A DNA stretch of 5,018 nt, taken from contig VBOF01000048.1 of the NCBI GenBank assembly GCA_005877855.1, positions 1 to 5,018 on the forward strand, written 5' to 3'. The stretch's first letter is position 1, and each line of letters opens with the position of its first letter. Made by a program: the position numbers and the translations under genes. Source of the DNA: Nitrospirota bacterium. Lineage in GTDB: Bacteria > Nitrospirota > Nitrospiria > Nitrospirales > NS-4. Positions 1-4,951 of the stretch are shown here, in pieces. Below the pieces are notes generated by a model. The model made no database searches. It saw only the letters and a list, made by a program, of their open reading frames with translations, and was not told the origin of the DNA.

Positions 1-417
1 CGTGAGATGGAGAAGCTGGCGGCCTATGTGGCCCCCAACACGCGCGTGACGGCGGCAGACGTCGAGGCCGTGCAGGGCGCGGACACAGGCGGCTCGGTGC
101 ACGACCTCATCGATGCCTTACAGCGCAGAGATCGCGCAGGCTCATTGCGGTTTTTGGGCAAGGTCCTCGACGCTGGTGAGCCTCCGCTTAAAGTGCTTGG
201 CTTCCTCGTAGCCTGCTGGCGGAACATGTGGAGAGCACGGAAGTTCTCGGAGGAAATGCTCCGCGACTTCGAGCTGTTCCGAGAGACCGACTCTCGCTTG
301 AAAGGCGGAGGCGGGGGCCGCCGGAAGGAACGGCTTGAGATGGAGCGCCTGGCTCTGAAGCTCTGCCGGGGCGTCGGGCGGCCTACGCCGTCACGCCCTT
401 TCGCATCTGCGCGGTAA
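1..417 (+). CDS. holA: DNA polymerase III delta subunit, C-terminal part (5' end outside window)
   Basis: Open from base 1 with no upstream stop; 138 codons are visible before the TAA at 415-417, so this is the C-terminal part of a protein that normally has about 330-350 residues. The visible start (REMEKLAAYV, then TAADVEAVQG) matches the end of the clamp-loader ATPase-like region of delta, and the rest (DLIDALQRRD, then a helical LGFLVACWRNMWRARKF segment) matches its helical collar domain. Delta opens the beta sliding clamp within the clamp loader. The convergent rpsT neighbour supports the call, because holA/yqeN lies next to rpsT in many bacteria. A Lys-Gly-rich linker (KGGGGGRRK) sits before the last helix. 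The final ~11 codons run antisense to the end of rpsT, so the tail after LALKLCRG is probably not conserved. The first ATG in this frame (base 7) is internal to the protein and not its start. Identification rests on recognised sequence style without a search. Confidence 0.85.
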   Translation, partial: REMEKLAAYVAPNTRVTAADVEAVQGADTGGSVHDLIDALQRRDRAGSLRFLGKVLDAGEPPLKVLGFLVACWRNMWRARKFSEEMLRDFELFRETDSRLKGGGGGRRKERLEMERLALKLCRGVGRPTPSRPFASAR

Positions 418-655
418 GGCGGGACAGCTTGCGGGAGGCGGCGTTGCGATGGATGACGCCTTTGGATGCGGCGCGTTGCAAGGCCCGCGAGGCTTCGCGG
501 AGCAGTTCCGTCGCTTGGCCGGTCTGCTTCTGCTGGACGGCGGTCTGCAGCTTCTTGATCACGCCCTTGACGCCGGACAGCACCGCACGGTTCCGGGTCC
601 GCCGTTTCAGGGCCTGGCGGGCGGCCTTCAAAACATTCCTATGGACAACCGGCAT
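383..655 (-). CDS. rpsT: 30S ribosomal protein S20
   Basis: A 90-residue, very Lys/Arg-rich protein, the usual length for S20, which binds 16S rRNA early in small-subunit assembly. Family features are visible: an N-terminal helix with RRTRNRAVLSGVKGVIKKL (residues ~18-36) and the C-terminal signature KGVIHRNAASRKLSRL (residues ~64-79), equivalent to the usual KGVIHKNTAARKKSRL. The ATG start is fixed by a clear Shine-Dalgarno AAAGGAG (complement of 664-670), 8 nt upstream. It is transcribed alone, divergent from pyrF and convergent with holA; its last 35 bp (including the TAG stop at 383-385) overlap the holA 3' end. No terminator is visible in the overlap, so the transcript probably ends inside the holA region. 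Confidence 0.97.
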   Translation of the reverse strand: MPVVHRNVLKAARQALKRRTRNRAVLSGVKGVIKKLQTAVQQKQTGQATELLREASRALQRAASKGVIHRNAASRKLSRLTAQMRKGVTA

Positions 656-686
656 GGTAAAGGCTCCTTTGTAAGACAGAGCATGA

Positions 687-716
687 CTGCTACCACGGCG
701 TTTGCTCCGAAGTCAA
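687..716 (-). promoter_or_regulatory. Possible rpsT promoter (weak)
   Basis: On the minus strand TTGACT (complement of 711-716, 5 of 6 to the -35 consensus) is followed after 18 bp by TAGCAG (complement of 687-692, only 3 of 6 to the -10 consensus). It lies 32 bp or more upstream of the rpsT ATG in the short divergent gap to pyrF, where a promoter is expected. The -10 match is poor, so this is tentative. Confidence 0.22.
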
Positions 717-725
717 GGCACGCGG

Positions 726-1436
726 ATGGCGATTGAGCCCCGCGAGCGGTTGATCCTCGCCCTGGACGTGCCGTCGGCCGAGGAGGCGAAGCGCCTCGTC
801 GACCGCGTGCGGGACGCGGTGGCGTGCGTGAAGATCGGCCTGGAGCTCTTCACGGCGGCCGGGCCCGACATCGTGCGCTGGGCCCTCGCGCAGCGCAAGC
901 GGGTCTTCCTCGACCTCAAACTGCTCGACATTGGAGAAACGGTGAAGCGGGCCACAACGGCGGCCGCTGAGCTCGGCGTGACGTTTCTCACCGTTCACGC
1001 CACCGGCCAGACCGTGCGGGCAGCCGTCGAGGGCCGTGGCCGGAGCGCGATGAAGGTCCTGGCCGTGACGGTGCTGACGAGCTTCAATCACGCGGACCTG
1101 CGGGAGATGGGTATCGTGGAATCCGTCCACGACACGGTCCTGAAGAGGGCGCGCTTGGCGATCTCGTCGGGCGCCGACGGCGTTGTGGCCTCCGGCGTCG
1201 AGGCGGCGATGATCCGGGTGGAACTGGGGAAGGATCCGATCGTCGTGATCCCCGGGATCCGTCCCGTCGGTGCCTCGCATGACGACCAGGCCCGCGTCAC
1301 GACGCCGGCCGGTGCCATCGCTGCCGGCGGAGACTACCTCGTCGTCGGGCGACCCATTCGCGATGCCGCCGATCCCGCGGCAGCCGCCCGGGCCATTCAG
1401 GCCGAAATCGAAGCGGCCTTGACACGCAGAGGATAG
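726..1436 (+). CDS. pyrF: Orotidine-5'-phosphate decarboxylase
   Basis: A 236-residue protein of normal length for group I PyrF, which decarboxylates OMP to UMP in the last step of de novo pyrimidine synthesis in the cytoplasm. It is a TIM barrel. Visible are the N-terminal strand LILALDVPS with the ligand Asp14, Lys36 in CVKIGLELF, and the OMP decarboxylase signature FLDLKLLDIGETV with the catalytic Asp63-Lys65-x-x-Asp68 set (the G after DI is permitted by the family pattern). Further along are VTVLTSF, the phosphate-binding PGIRP (Arg179 region), and DYLVVGRPI with Arg209. The ATG at 726 was chosen because the conserved family start follows it directly and a modest CAAGG lies 7 nt upstream. 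A TTG at 702 would add 8 non-conserved residues and has no RBS. No other pyrimidine gene is adjacent. Confidence 0.97.
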   Translation: MAIEPRERLILALDVPSAEEAKRLVDRVRDAVACVKIGLELFTAAGPDIVRWALAQRKRVFLDLKLLDIGETVKRATTAAAELGVTFLTVHATGQTVRAAVEGRGRSAMKVLAVTVLTSFNHADLREMGIVESVHDTVLKRARLAISSGADGVVASGVEAAMIRVELGKDPIVVIPGIRPVGASHDDQARVTTPAGAIAAGGDYLVVGRPIRDAADPAAAARAIQAEIEAALTRRG

Positions 1437-1437
1437 G

Positions 1438-1467
1438 TTGCGGGGCGCCCGCCGTGTTTGCTAGGAT
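1438..1467 (+). promoter_or_regulatory. Possible extended -10 promoter for tRNA-His
   Basis: TGCTAGGAT at 1459-1467 reads as an extended -10 element (TGn followed by TAGGAT, 4 of 6 to the consensus). TTGCGG at 1438-1443 sits 18 bp upstream as a weak -35. It would start transcription around 1474, giving the tRNA a 5' leader of about 35-40 nt. The remaining gap to the tRNA (1468-1510) holds nothing else that I recognise. Confidence 0.33.
1440..1452 (+). terminator. Possible weak hairpin after pyrF
   Basis: GCGGG (1440-1444) and CCCGC (1448-1452) can pair around a 3-nt loop just after the pyrF stop. There is no proper T-run afterwards (only CGTGTTTG), so it could be a weak intrinsic terminator, a pause site, or chance in GC-rich DNA. 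Confidence 0.2.
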
Positions 1468-1511
1468 TCGACTCTCATCTTCATCAGACCGTAACGACTC
1501 TCCGCCAGGTG

Positions 1512-1588
1512 GTGGGTATAGCTCAGCTGGTTAGAGCGCCGGATTGTGGATCCGGAGGTCGGGGGTTCGAAACCCCTTACCCACCCCA
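1512..1588 (+). tRNA. tRNA-His (anticodon GTG)
   Basis: The full cloverleaf folds by eye. The acceptor stem is GTGGGTA (1512-1518) with TACCCAC (1578-1584), and the D stem is GCTC/GAGC around AGCTGGTTA. The anticodon stem is CCGGA/TCCGG with loop TTGTGGA, placing anticodon GTG at 1546-1548. The 5-nt variable loop is AGGTC, and the T arm is GGGGG-TTCGAAA-CCCCT with one G-T wobble closing pair. The discriminator C73 is at 1585 and CCA is encoded at 1586-1588. The base before the acceptor stem (1511) is G, so the G(-1):C73 pair that identifies histidine tRNA for HisRS is genome-encoded, as expected in bacteria where RNase P leaves an 8-bp acceptor stem. The mature RNA would therefore start at 1511. 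Confidence 0.98.
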
Positions 1589-1602
1589 TTCAGCTTTTCC
1601 CG

Positions 1603-1899
1603 ATGTCTGAGCCAGGCACTGTCCGACAGCAGATCGTGCAGGCGATCACCGGGACGCGCTGCTCGGCCCGGGACCTTGCCCATCGCCTGGGCATTCCCGA
1701 ACGGCAGGTTGAAGAACATCTCGCGCACATCGTCAAGTCGGTGGCCGCGGCTCGACAGGGCCGGTTTCGTCTTGAGCCGTCCACCTGTCAGCACTGCGGT
1801 TACGTCTTTCGCGGGCGCACCCGCCTGACCAGGCCCAGCCGGTGCCCGAAATGCCGCAGTGAAGCGATCCTCGAGCCGCGGTTCGGCATAGACCCCTAG
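1603..1899 (+). CDS. Small predicted transcriptional regulator: HTH plus C-terminal zinc ribbon
   Basis: A 98-residue protein. Residues ~5-50 form a helix-turn-helix region (SARDLAHRLGIPERQVEEHL looks like the recognition part). Residues ~60-90 are a zinc ribbon with paired cysteines C62-x2-C65 (CQHC) and C81-x2-C84 (CPKC), with basic residues between. This layout matches the group described as predicted transcriptional regulators with an HTH fused to a Zn-ribbon (COG3357-like). Its DNA target is not known from the sequence. The ATG at 1603 was chosen because the longer frame (from 1546) would translate through the tRNA. There is no Shine-Dalgarno: only 14 nt separate the tRNA CCA end from the start, so translation may begin on a nearly leaderless RNA after tRNA processing, or from an unseen internal promoter. 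The product is cytoplasmic; its function is unproven. Confidence 0.8.
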   Translation: MSEPGTVRQQIVQAITGTRCSARDLAHRLGIPERQVEEHLAHIVKSVAAARQGRFRLEPSTCQHCGYVFRGRTRLTRPSRCPKCRSEAILEPRFGIDP

Positions 1900-1917
1900 T
1901 CCGCATTCGTATATGAT
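1889..1917 (+). promoter_or_regulatory. Candidate sigma70-type promoter for purE
   Basis: TAGACC (1889-1894, 4 of 6 to TTGACA), a 17-bp spacer, then TATGAT (1912-1917, 5 of 6 to TATAAT). It overlaps the stop codon of the preceding HTH/zinc-ribbon gene and would start transcription near 1924, giving a ~27-nt leader that contains the purE RBS. I see no purine riboswitch or obvious operator in the short leader. Confidence 0.5.
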
Positions 1918-1950
1918 GGCCTTGTTTGGCAAGCTCAGGGAGGAAAGCGC

Positions 1951-2490
1951 ATGCGAAAGGCCGCCTCGCAGAAATCACGGCACAAAGACAATAGCGCACA
2001 TCCACTGGTCGGCGTGATCATGGGCTCCAAATCCGACTGGGAGACGATGGCCCACACCGCCGAGACGCTGGAGAAGCTGGACATTCCGTTCGAGGTGCGC
2101 GTGGTCTCGGCCCACCGCACGCCTGACCAGCTCTTCGAGTACGCCGGTTCGGCCGAGCGGCGCGGGTTGGAAGTGATCATTGCGGCCGCCGGGGGCGCGG
2201 CCCACCTCCCGGGGGTCACGGCGGCGAAGACGGCCTTGCCGGTCCTGGGGGTTCCGATGGAGTCCCAGGCGTTGAAGGGACTCGACTCGCTGCTCTCCAT
2301 GGTGCAGATGCCGGCCGGCGTCCCGGTGGGTACCTTGGCGATCGGGCGAGCCGGAGCGGTGAACGCCGCGCTGTTTGCGGCGGCGATTCTGGCGAATAAA
2401 TATCCGAAGGTCCGCGAGGCGCTGTCCCGCTATCGCAAGGTCCAAGCGGAGGCGGTGCTGGCCCAGCACGATCCGCGCAAGGCTGGCTGA
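1951..2490 (+). CDS. purE: N5-carboxyaminoimidazole ribonucleotide mutase
   Basis: A 179-residue protein of class I PurE size, which converts N5-CAIR to CAIR in de novo purine synthesis (normally an octamer in the cytoplasm). Motifs in order: GVIMGSKSDWETM (residues 21-33, substrate-phosphate loop), SAHRTPD (53-59, with His55 equivalent to the catalytic His of E. coli PurE), AAAGGAAHLPGV (78-89), GVPMESQALKGLDSLLSMVQMP (100-121) and VGTLAIGRAGAVNAALFAA (126-144). The start is firm: a strong AGGGAGGAAA (1937-1946) precedes the ATG, and no later in-frame ATG leaves the GSKSDW loop intact. The first ~17 residues are basic, polar and poorly conserved, making it about 10 residues longer at the N terminus than E. 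coli PurE. The usual partner purK is not downstream; the next gene is on the opposite strand, with its stop codon 1 nt away. Confidence 0.97.
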   Translation: MRKAASQKSRHKDNSAHPLVGVIMGSKSDWETMAHTAETLEKLDIPFEVRVVSAHRTPDQLFEYAGSAERRGLEVIIAAAGGAAHLPGVTAAKTALPVLGVPMESQALKGLDSLLSMVQMPAGVPVGTLAIGRAGAVNAALFAAAILANKYPKVREALSRYRKVQAEAVLAQHDPRKAG

Positions 2491-2491
2491 G

Positions 2492-3478
2492 CTATCGGCT
2501 GAGGGTCCACAGCGTGCCGGCGAGACCGTCCACGACACGGGCCAGCGCGTCGTAGTTCACTTTCTCCGGCGTGTCCTGCCCTGTGTGGTAGTGCGGGTAC
2601 CGATACAGCGCCGTATCGGTGACCATGAGTGCGGGATAGCCCTGCTCCCAGAAAGAGCCGTGGTCGCTCCATTCCACCCCCGGCACCCACTCGAACGTCG
2701 CGATCGATTCCGCCGGAAAGGGCGTGACCTGTCGAAACGACTCGACGGCCTGACGCAGGAGTGGTCGCGAGGCGAAATTTGACACGAACAGGACGAAGTT
2801 CCCCCGGTCTGGATAGAAGAGCCGGTATAGGGCAGACGGGAACGGGAAGGCCTGGCTACCGGGCGCCTCGCTGTAATAGCCGAGGGTTTCGAGCGAGAGC
2901 ATGGCGCGAATCCGGTCCCCACGGGTGTGCGCCTGCCTTGCGTACACGCGGCTGCCCATCAGGGCCGTCTGGAACTGCGGCGGCTCCTCGTTCACGAAGG
3001 CCACGAACCGCACGGTCTTGCCAAGGTCCCTGGCGGCCGCCAGTCGAGACAGCTCCAGCAGCGCGGCGATGCCCGTCGCGTTGTCGTTGGCGCCGGGGCT
3101 CCCGATCACCGAATCATAGTGCGCGCCGATGAGGATGATGTCGTCCGGATGCTCTCGCCCGCGGCGGGCAATTTCCAAATTCTCCCAGGTGTCCCGGCCC
3201 ATGGCGTACTCATGCCGCGTCACGGTGTACCCCTGGTTGCGCCAGGCCTGTTCGATGTAGGCGGCCGCGCGGCGCAGGGCCTGGGGGCGAAACGTGTTCC
3301 GCTCGCCGATCTCGCCGGCGAGCGCCTGCACGTGTGCCCTGAGCATGTCGGGCGGGGTTGTCACCGGCGTCCTTGCCTCCTGGCTGGATGGGCTCGTTGC
3401 GAGCCCTGTCGCGAGCAGCACGATCACAAGGAGGAAAAGTGGGGTCAGAGTCCCTTTTCCCAGCTCTTTTTCGCCCAT
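2492..3478 (-). CDS. M28-family zinc peptidase (aminopeptidase-like), exported or membrane-anchored
   Basis: 328 residues from the ATG at 3476-3478. A hydrophobic segment (residues ~13-27, PLFLLVIVLLATGLA) is a signal peptide or N-terminal anchor without a lipobox Cys, so the enzyme acts outside the cytoplasm. The M28 di-zinc set is complete: His120 and Asp122 in GAHYDS, bridging Asp132 in GANDNATG, the Glu164-Glu165 pair in FVNEEPP, Glu197 in SLETLGYY and His298 in YHTGQDTPEKVNYD. WSDHGSF (residues ~270-276) is also typical. The family removes N-terminal residues from peptides; the substrate here is unknown. The start is uncertain: the ATG and first ~15 codons lie in a palindromic repeat (3433-3515) and have no Shine-Dalgarno. 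A TTG at 3569-3571 would add 31 residues, but they read through the repeat arm and precede the hydrophobic stretch, so they look artefactual. It is convergent with purE, with 1 nt between stop codons. Confidence 0.9.
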   Translation of the reverse strand: MGEKELGKGTLTPLFLLVIVLLATGLATSPSSQEARTPVTTPPDMLRAHVQALAGEIGERNTFRPQALRRAAAYIEQAWRNQGYTVTRHEYAMGRDTWENLEIARRGREHPDDIILIGAHYDSVIGSPGANDNATGIAALLELSRLAAARDLGKTVRFVAFVNEEPPQFQTALMGSRVYARQAHTRGDRIRAMLSLETLGYYSEAPGSQAFPFPSALYRLFYPDRGNFVLFVSNFASRPLLRQAVESFRQVTPFPAESIATFEWVPGVEWSDHGSFWEQGYPALMVTDTALYRYPHYHTGQDTPEKVNYDALARVVDGLAGTLWTLSR

Positions 3479-3515
3479 CCTAGAACGAATAAGTGGACTC
3501 TGACCCCACTTTTCC
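3433..3515. repeat. 83-bp inverted-repeat element, REP-doublet (REPIN-like)
   Basis: Two perfectly complementary 21-bp arms, 3433-3453 (core AAGTGGGGTCAGAGTCC) and 3495-3515 (core GGACTCTGACCCCACTT), enclose a 41-bp centre. Each arm can also form its own short hairpin: GGAAAAG (3433-3439) with CTTTTCC (3454-3460) on the left, and AAGTG with CACTT (3491-3511) on the right, both exposing a GGTCAGAGT-type loop. Beyond one mismatch, 3 further bases pair on each side (3429-3431 with 3517-3519). Two REP-like hairpins head to head are the layout of REPINs, which are moved by single-domain Y1 tyrosine transposases (RAYTs) encoded elsewhere. Similar GTGGGGTCAGAGTCC repeats are, from memory, frequent in several environmental phyla. 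No transposase and no clear target duplication are visible here. The element covers the 5' end of the M28 peptidase gene. Confidence 0.8.
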
Positions 3516-3541
3516 ACCTGCACGCATCGCGGCACAGGCGC

Positions 3542-3571
3542 AATGTAGGCGTGACCTGGCGGCCCATTCAA
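3542..3571 (-). promoter_or_regulatory. Possible promoter for the M28 peptidase gene
   Basis: On the minus strand TTGAAT (complement of 3566-3571, 4 of 6 to the -35 consensus) is followed after 18 bp by TACATT (complement of 3542-3547, 4 of 6 to the -10 consensus). Transcription would start near 3535 and run through the palindromic repeat, putting the ATG at 3478 in the loop of a potential 21-bp RNA stem. This position also argues against the upstream TTG at 3569-3571 as a start, since it would lie within the -35. Confidence 0.3.
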
Positions 3572-3585
3572 GGTGGCGGGTCGAA

Positions 3586-3615
3586 TTGACAGAGGCGGCG
3601 CTCTGGAGGTAACGT
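3586..3615 (+). promoter_or_regulatory. Possible promoter upstream of the MFS gene
   Basis: A perfect -35 hexamer TTGACA (3586-3591) is followed after 18 bp by a weak TAACGT (3610-3615, 3 of 6). If used, transcription would start near 3622, downstream of the GGAGGT at 3605-3610, leaving a very short leader before the GTG at 3639. The -35 match may be chance, or its real -10 may be one I do not recognise. Confidence 0.22.
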
Positions 3616-3631
3616 GCCGCGAACTCCCTGA
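3605..3631 (+). promoter_or_regulatory. Shine-Dalgarno plus 5-codon mini-ORF in front of the MFS gene
   Basis: GGAGGT (3605-3610) is followed 3 nt later by GTG (3614-3616), which opens a frame of five codons (GTG CCG CGA ACT CCC) ending at TGA 3629-3631. The transporter frame has a GTG at 3639, 7 nt after this stop, with no RBS of its own. The mini-ORF could couple translation into the transporter. Alternatively, losing one C from the CCC at 3626-3628 would fuse this start directly to the transporter frame. The RBS-like sequence is clear; its role is inferred. Confidence 0.4.
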
Positions 3632-3638
3632 CTACCGT

Positions 3639-4940
3639 GTGAGCACCCTACCAACTGCCGCTTCCTGGCCTCACGGCGTCACGCCCTACCAGTGGCTGGT
3701 CCTGTTCGTGGCCTGGCTCGGCTGGGTCTTCGATTCCATGGACGCGACGATCTACGCGCTGGTCCTCCATCCGGCGTTACACGATCTGCTCCAGGTTGCG
3801 TCGGGCGGCGCGCCAGTCAGCGACAGCGACATCGGCTGGTACGGCGGCATTGTCTTCTCTATCTTTCTGGTCGGCTGGGCGATCGGCGGGGTGCTGTTCG
3901 GCGTCGTGGCCGACTACGTCGGACGGACCAAGACCTTGATCGCCACGATCCTCATCTACGCCGTGTTCACGGGTATGGCGGCCCTCTCGCAGGACTGGTG
4001 GCATCTGGCGATCTATCGGTTCCTGACGGCGCTGGGGACCGGCGGGGAGTGGGCGGCCGGCGCGTCGCTGGTGGCCGAGGTCTGGCCGGAGGAGAAGCGC
4101 GCCAAGGCGGCCGGCATCTTGCAGTCAGCCTGGGCAGCGGGGTTCTTTCTCGCGGCCCTCTTCAACCTGCTCCTGCGCGGATACGGCTGGCGGGTCCTGT
4201 TCGTGGTGGGCGTCGTGCCGGCCATCGTGGCCTTCTTCGTTCGTCTGTGGGTCAAGGAACCGGAGCGCTGGGTGACGGCGCGCAAGCAGGAACTGGCCTC
4301 GGGGACCGGTCACCGGCTCAAGATCGTCGAGCTGTTCCAGGGCAGCCTGCGCCGTCCGACGCTCGTCGGATCGGTCTTGGCGTTTGTGGCCGTCTTCGGA
4401 CTCTGGGGCGCGACGAATTGGACGCCCACCTTGATCGGGGCCCTACCTGACATGCGGGGCTTGGACGCCAGGGCGCTGGAGCAGTACAAGAGCTATGCCA
4501 TCATGGCGCTCAATGTGGGTGCGCTGATCGGCTATCTCAGTTTCGGGGTGCTGGCGGATCGCTTCGGGCGGAGACCCGTCTTCGCGCTGATGTGTGCGGG
4601 TAGCCTCGTGATGGTGCCGGTGACGTTTCTGACGCCGCACGCATACGTGCACGTGCTGCTGCTGCTGCCCCTGCTCGGCTTTTTCAACAACGGGATCTTC
4701 AGCGGGTTCCCCATTTATTTTCCGGAGCTCTACCCGACCCGCATCCGTGCGACCGGTGCGGGCTTTTGCTTCAACGCCGGGCGCGTGCTCGCCTCGGGCG
4801 GTCCGTTCCTCACAGGCTATTTGGTGACGTCGTTGGGCAGCTTCGGCCGCGCGGCCAGCGCCGTCGCCCTGATCTATCTCGTGGGTCTGCTGATCTTGCC
4901 GTTGGCGCCGGAAACGAAAGGGCAGCCCCTGCCGGAGTGA
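3639..4940 (+). CDS. Major facilitator superfamily transporter (12 TM)
   Basis: 433 residues from the GTG at 3639, in the usual range for MFS secondary carriers of the inner membrane. TM1 (QWLVLFVAWLGWVFDSMDA, residues ~18-36) carries acidic Asp residues. The loop 2-3 signature appears in both halves: ADYVGRTKT (~91-99) and ADRFGRRPV (~306-314). RFLTALGTGGEWAAGASLV (~127-145) is the TM4-5 region typical of sugar/organic-acid porter-like groups, and PETKG (~424-428) closes TM12. A longer cytoplasmic linker (~205-240) joins the two halves. The sequence style resembles the sialate/lactate (SHS-like) and related acid or sugar symporters, but the substrate cannot be told. The start is uncertain: GTG 3639 lacks an RBS, a GTG at 3573 would add 22 residues without family resemblance, and the good RBS at 3605 leads into another frame. 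It is divergent from the M28 peptidase gene. Confidence 0.93.
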   Translation: MSTLPTAASWPHGVTPYQWLVLFVAWLGWVFDSMDATIYALVLHPALHDLLQVASGGAPVSDSDIGWYGGIVFSIFLVGWAIGGVLFGVVADYVGRTKTLIATILIYAVFTGMAALSQDWWHLAIYRFLTALGTGGEWAAGASLVAEVWPEEKRAKAAGILQSAWAAGFFLAALFNLLLRGYGWRVLFVVGVVPAIVAFFVRLWVKEPERWVTARKQELASGTGHRLKIVELFQGSLRRPTLVGSVLAFVAVFGLWGATNWTPTLIGALPDMRGLDARALEQYKSYAIMALNVGALIGYLSFGVLADRFGRRPVFALMCAGSLVMVPVTFLTPHAYVHVLLLLPLLGFFNNGIFSGFPIYFPELYPTRIRATGAGFCFNAGRVLASGGPFLTGYLVTSLGSFGRAASAVALIYLVGLLILPLAPETKGQPLPE

Positions 4941-4951
4941 AAGGTCGGGGG

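Noticed and set aside
702..725. TTG start for pyrF adding 8 residues
   Set aside because: No RBS, and the added residues lie outside the conserved PyrF start; the ATG at 726 fits family length.
690..1280. Long minus-strand open frame (196 codons) opposite pyrF
   Set aside because: It is antisense to a clearly conserved PyrF, low in family-like motifs, and rich in Arg/His/Pro/Gly as is typical of high-GC shadow frames.
1546..1602. Upstream ATG extension of the HTH/zinc-ribbon protein
   Set aside because: The extra 19 codons are the 3' half of tRNA-His and its spacer, a common false start.
3479..3571. N-terminal extension of the M28 peptidase to TTG 3571
   Set aside because: The added residues are translated repeat arm and flanking DNA, no RBS precedes the TTG, and a promoter-like -35 overlaps it.
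2927..3589. Plus-strand open frame of 220 codons opposite the M28 peptidase
   Set aside because: It is the reverse-frame shadow of a gene with a full set of M28 zinc ligands; no RBS or recognisable domain is seen, and its end simply reads through the palindromic repeat.
3573..3638. N-terminal extension of the MFS protein to GTG 3573
   Set aside because: No RBS, no resemblance to MFS N-termini, and a possible promoter lies inside it.
3692..4450. 252-codon alternative frame inside the MFS gene
   Set aside because: Arg/Gly-rich shadow of a 12-TM protein; the MFS frame has repeated motif A signatures and PETKG, this one has none.
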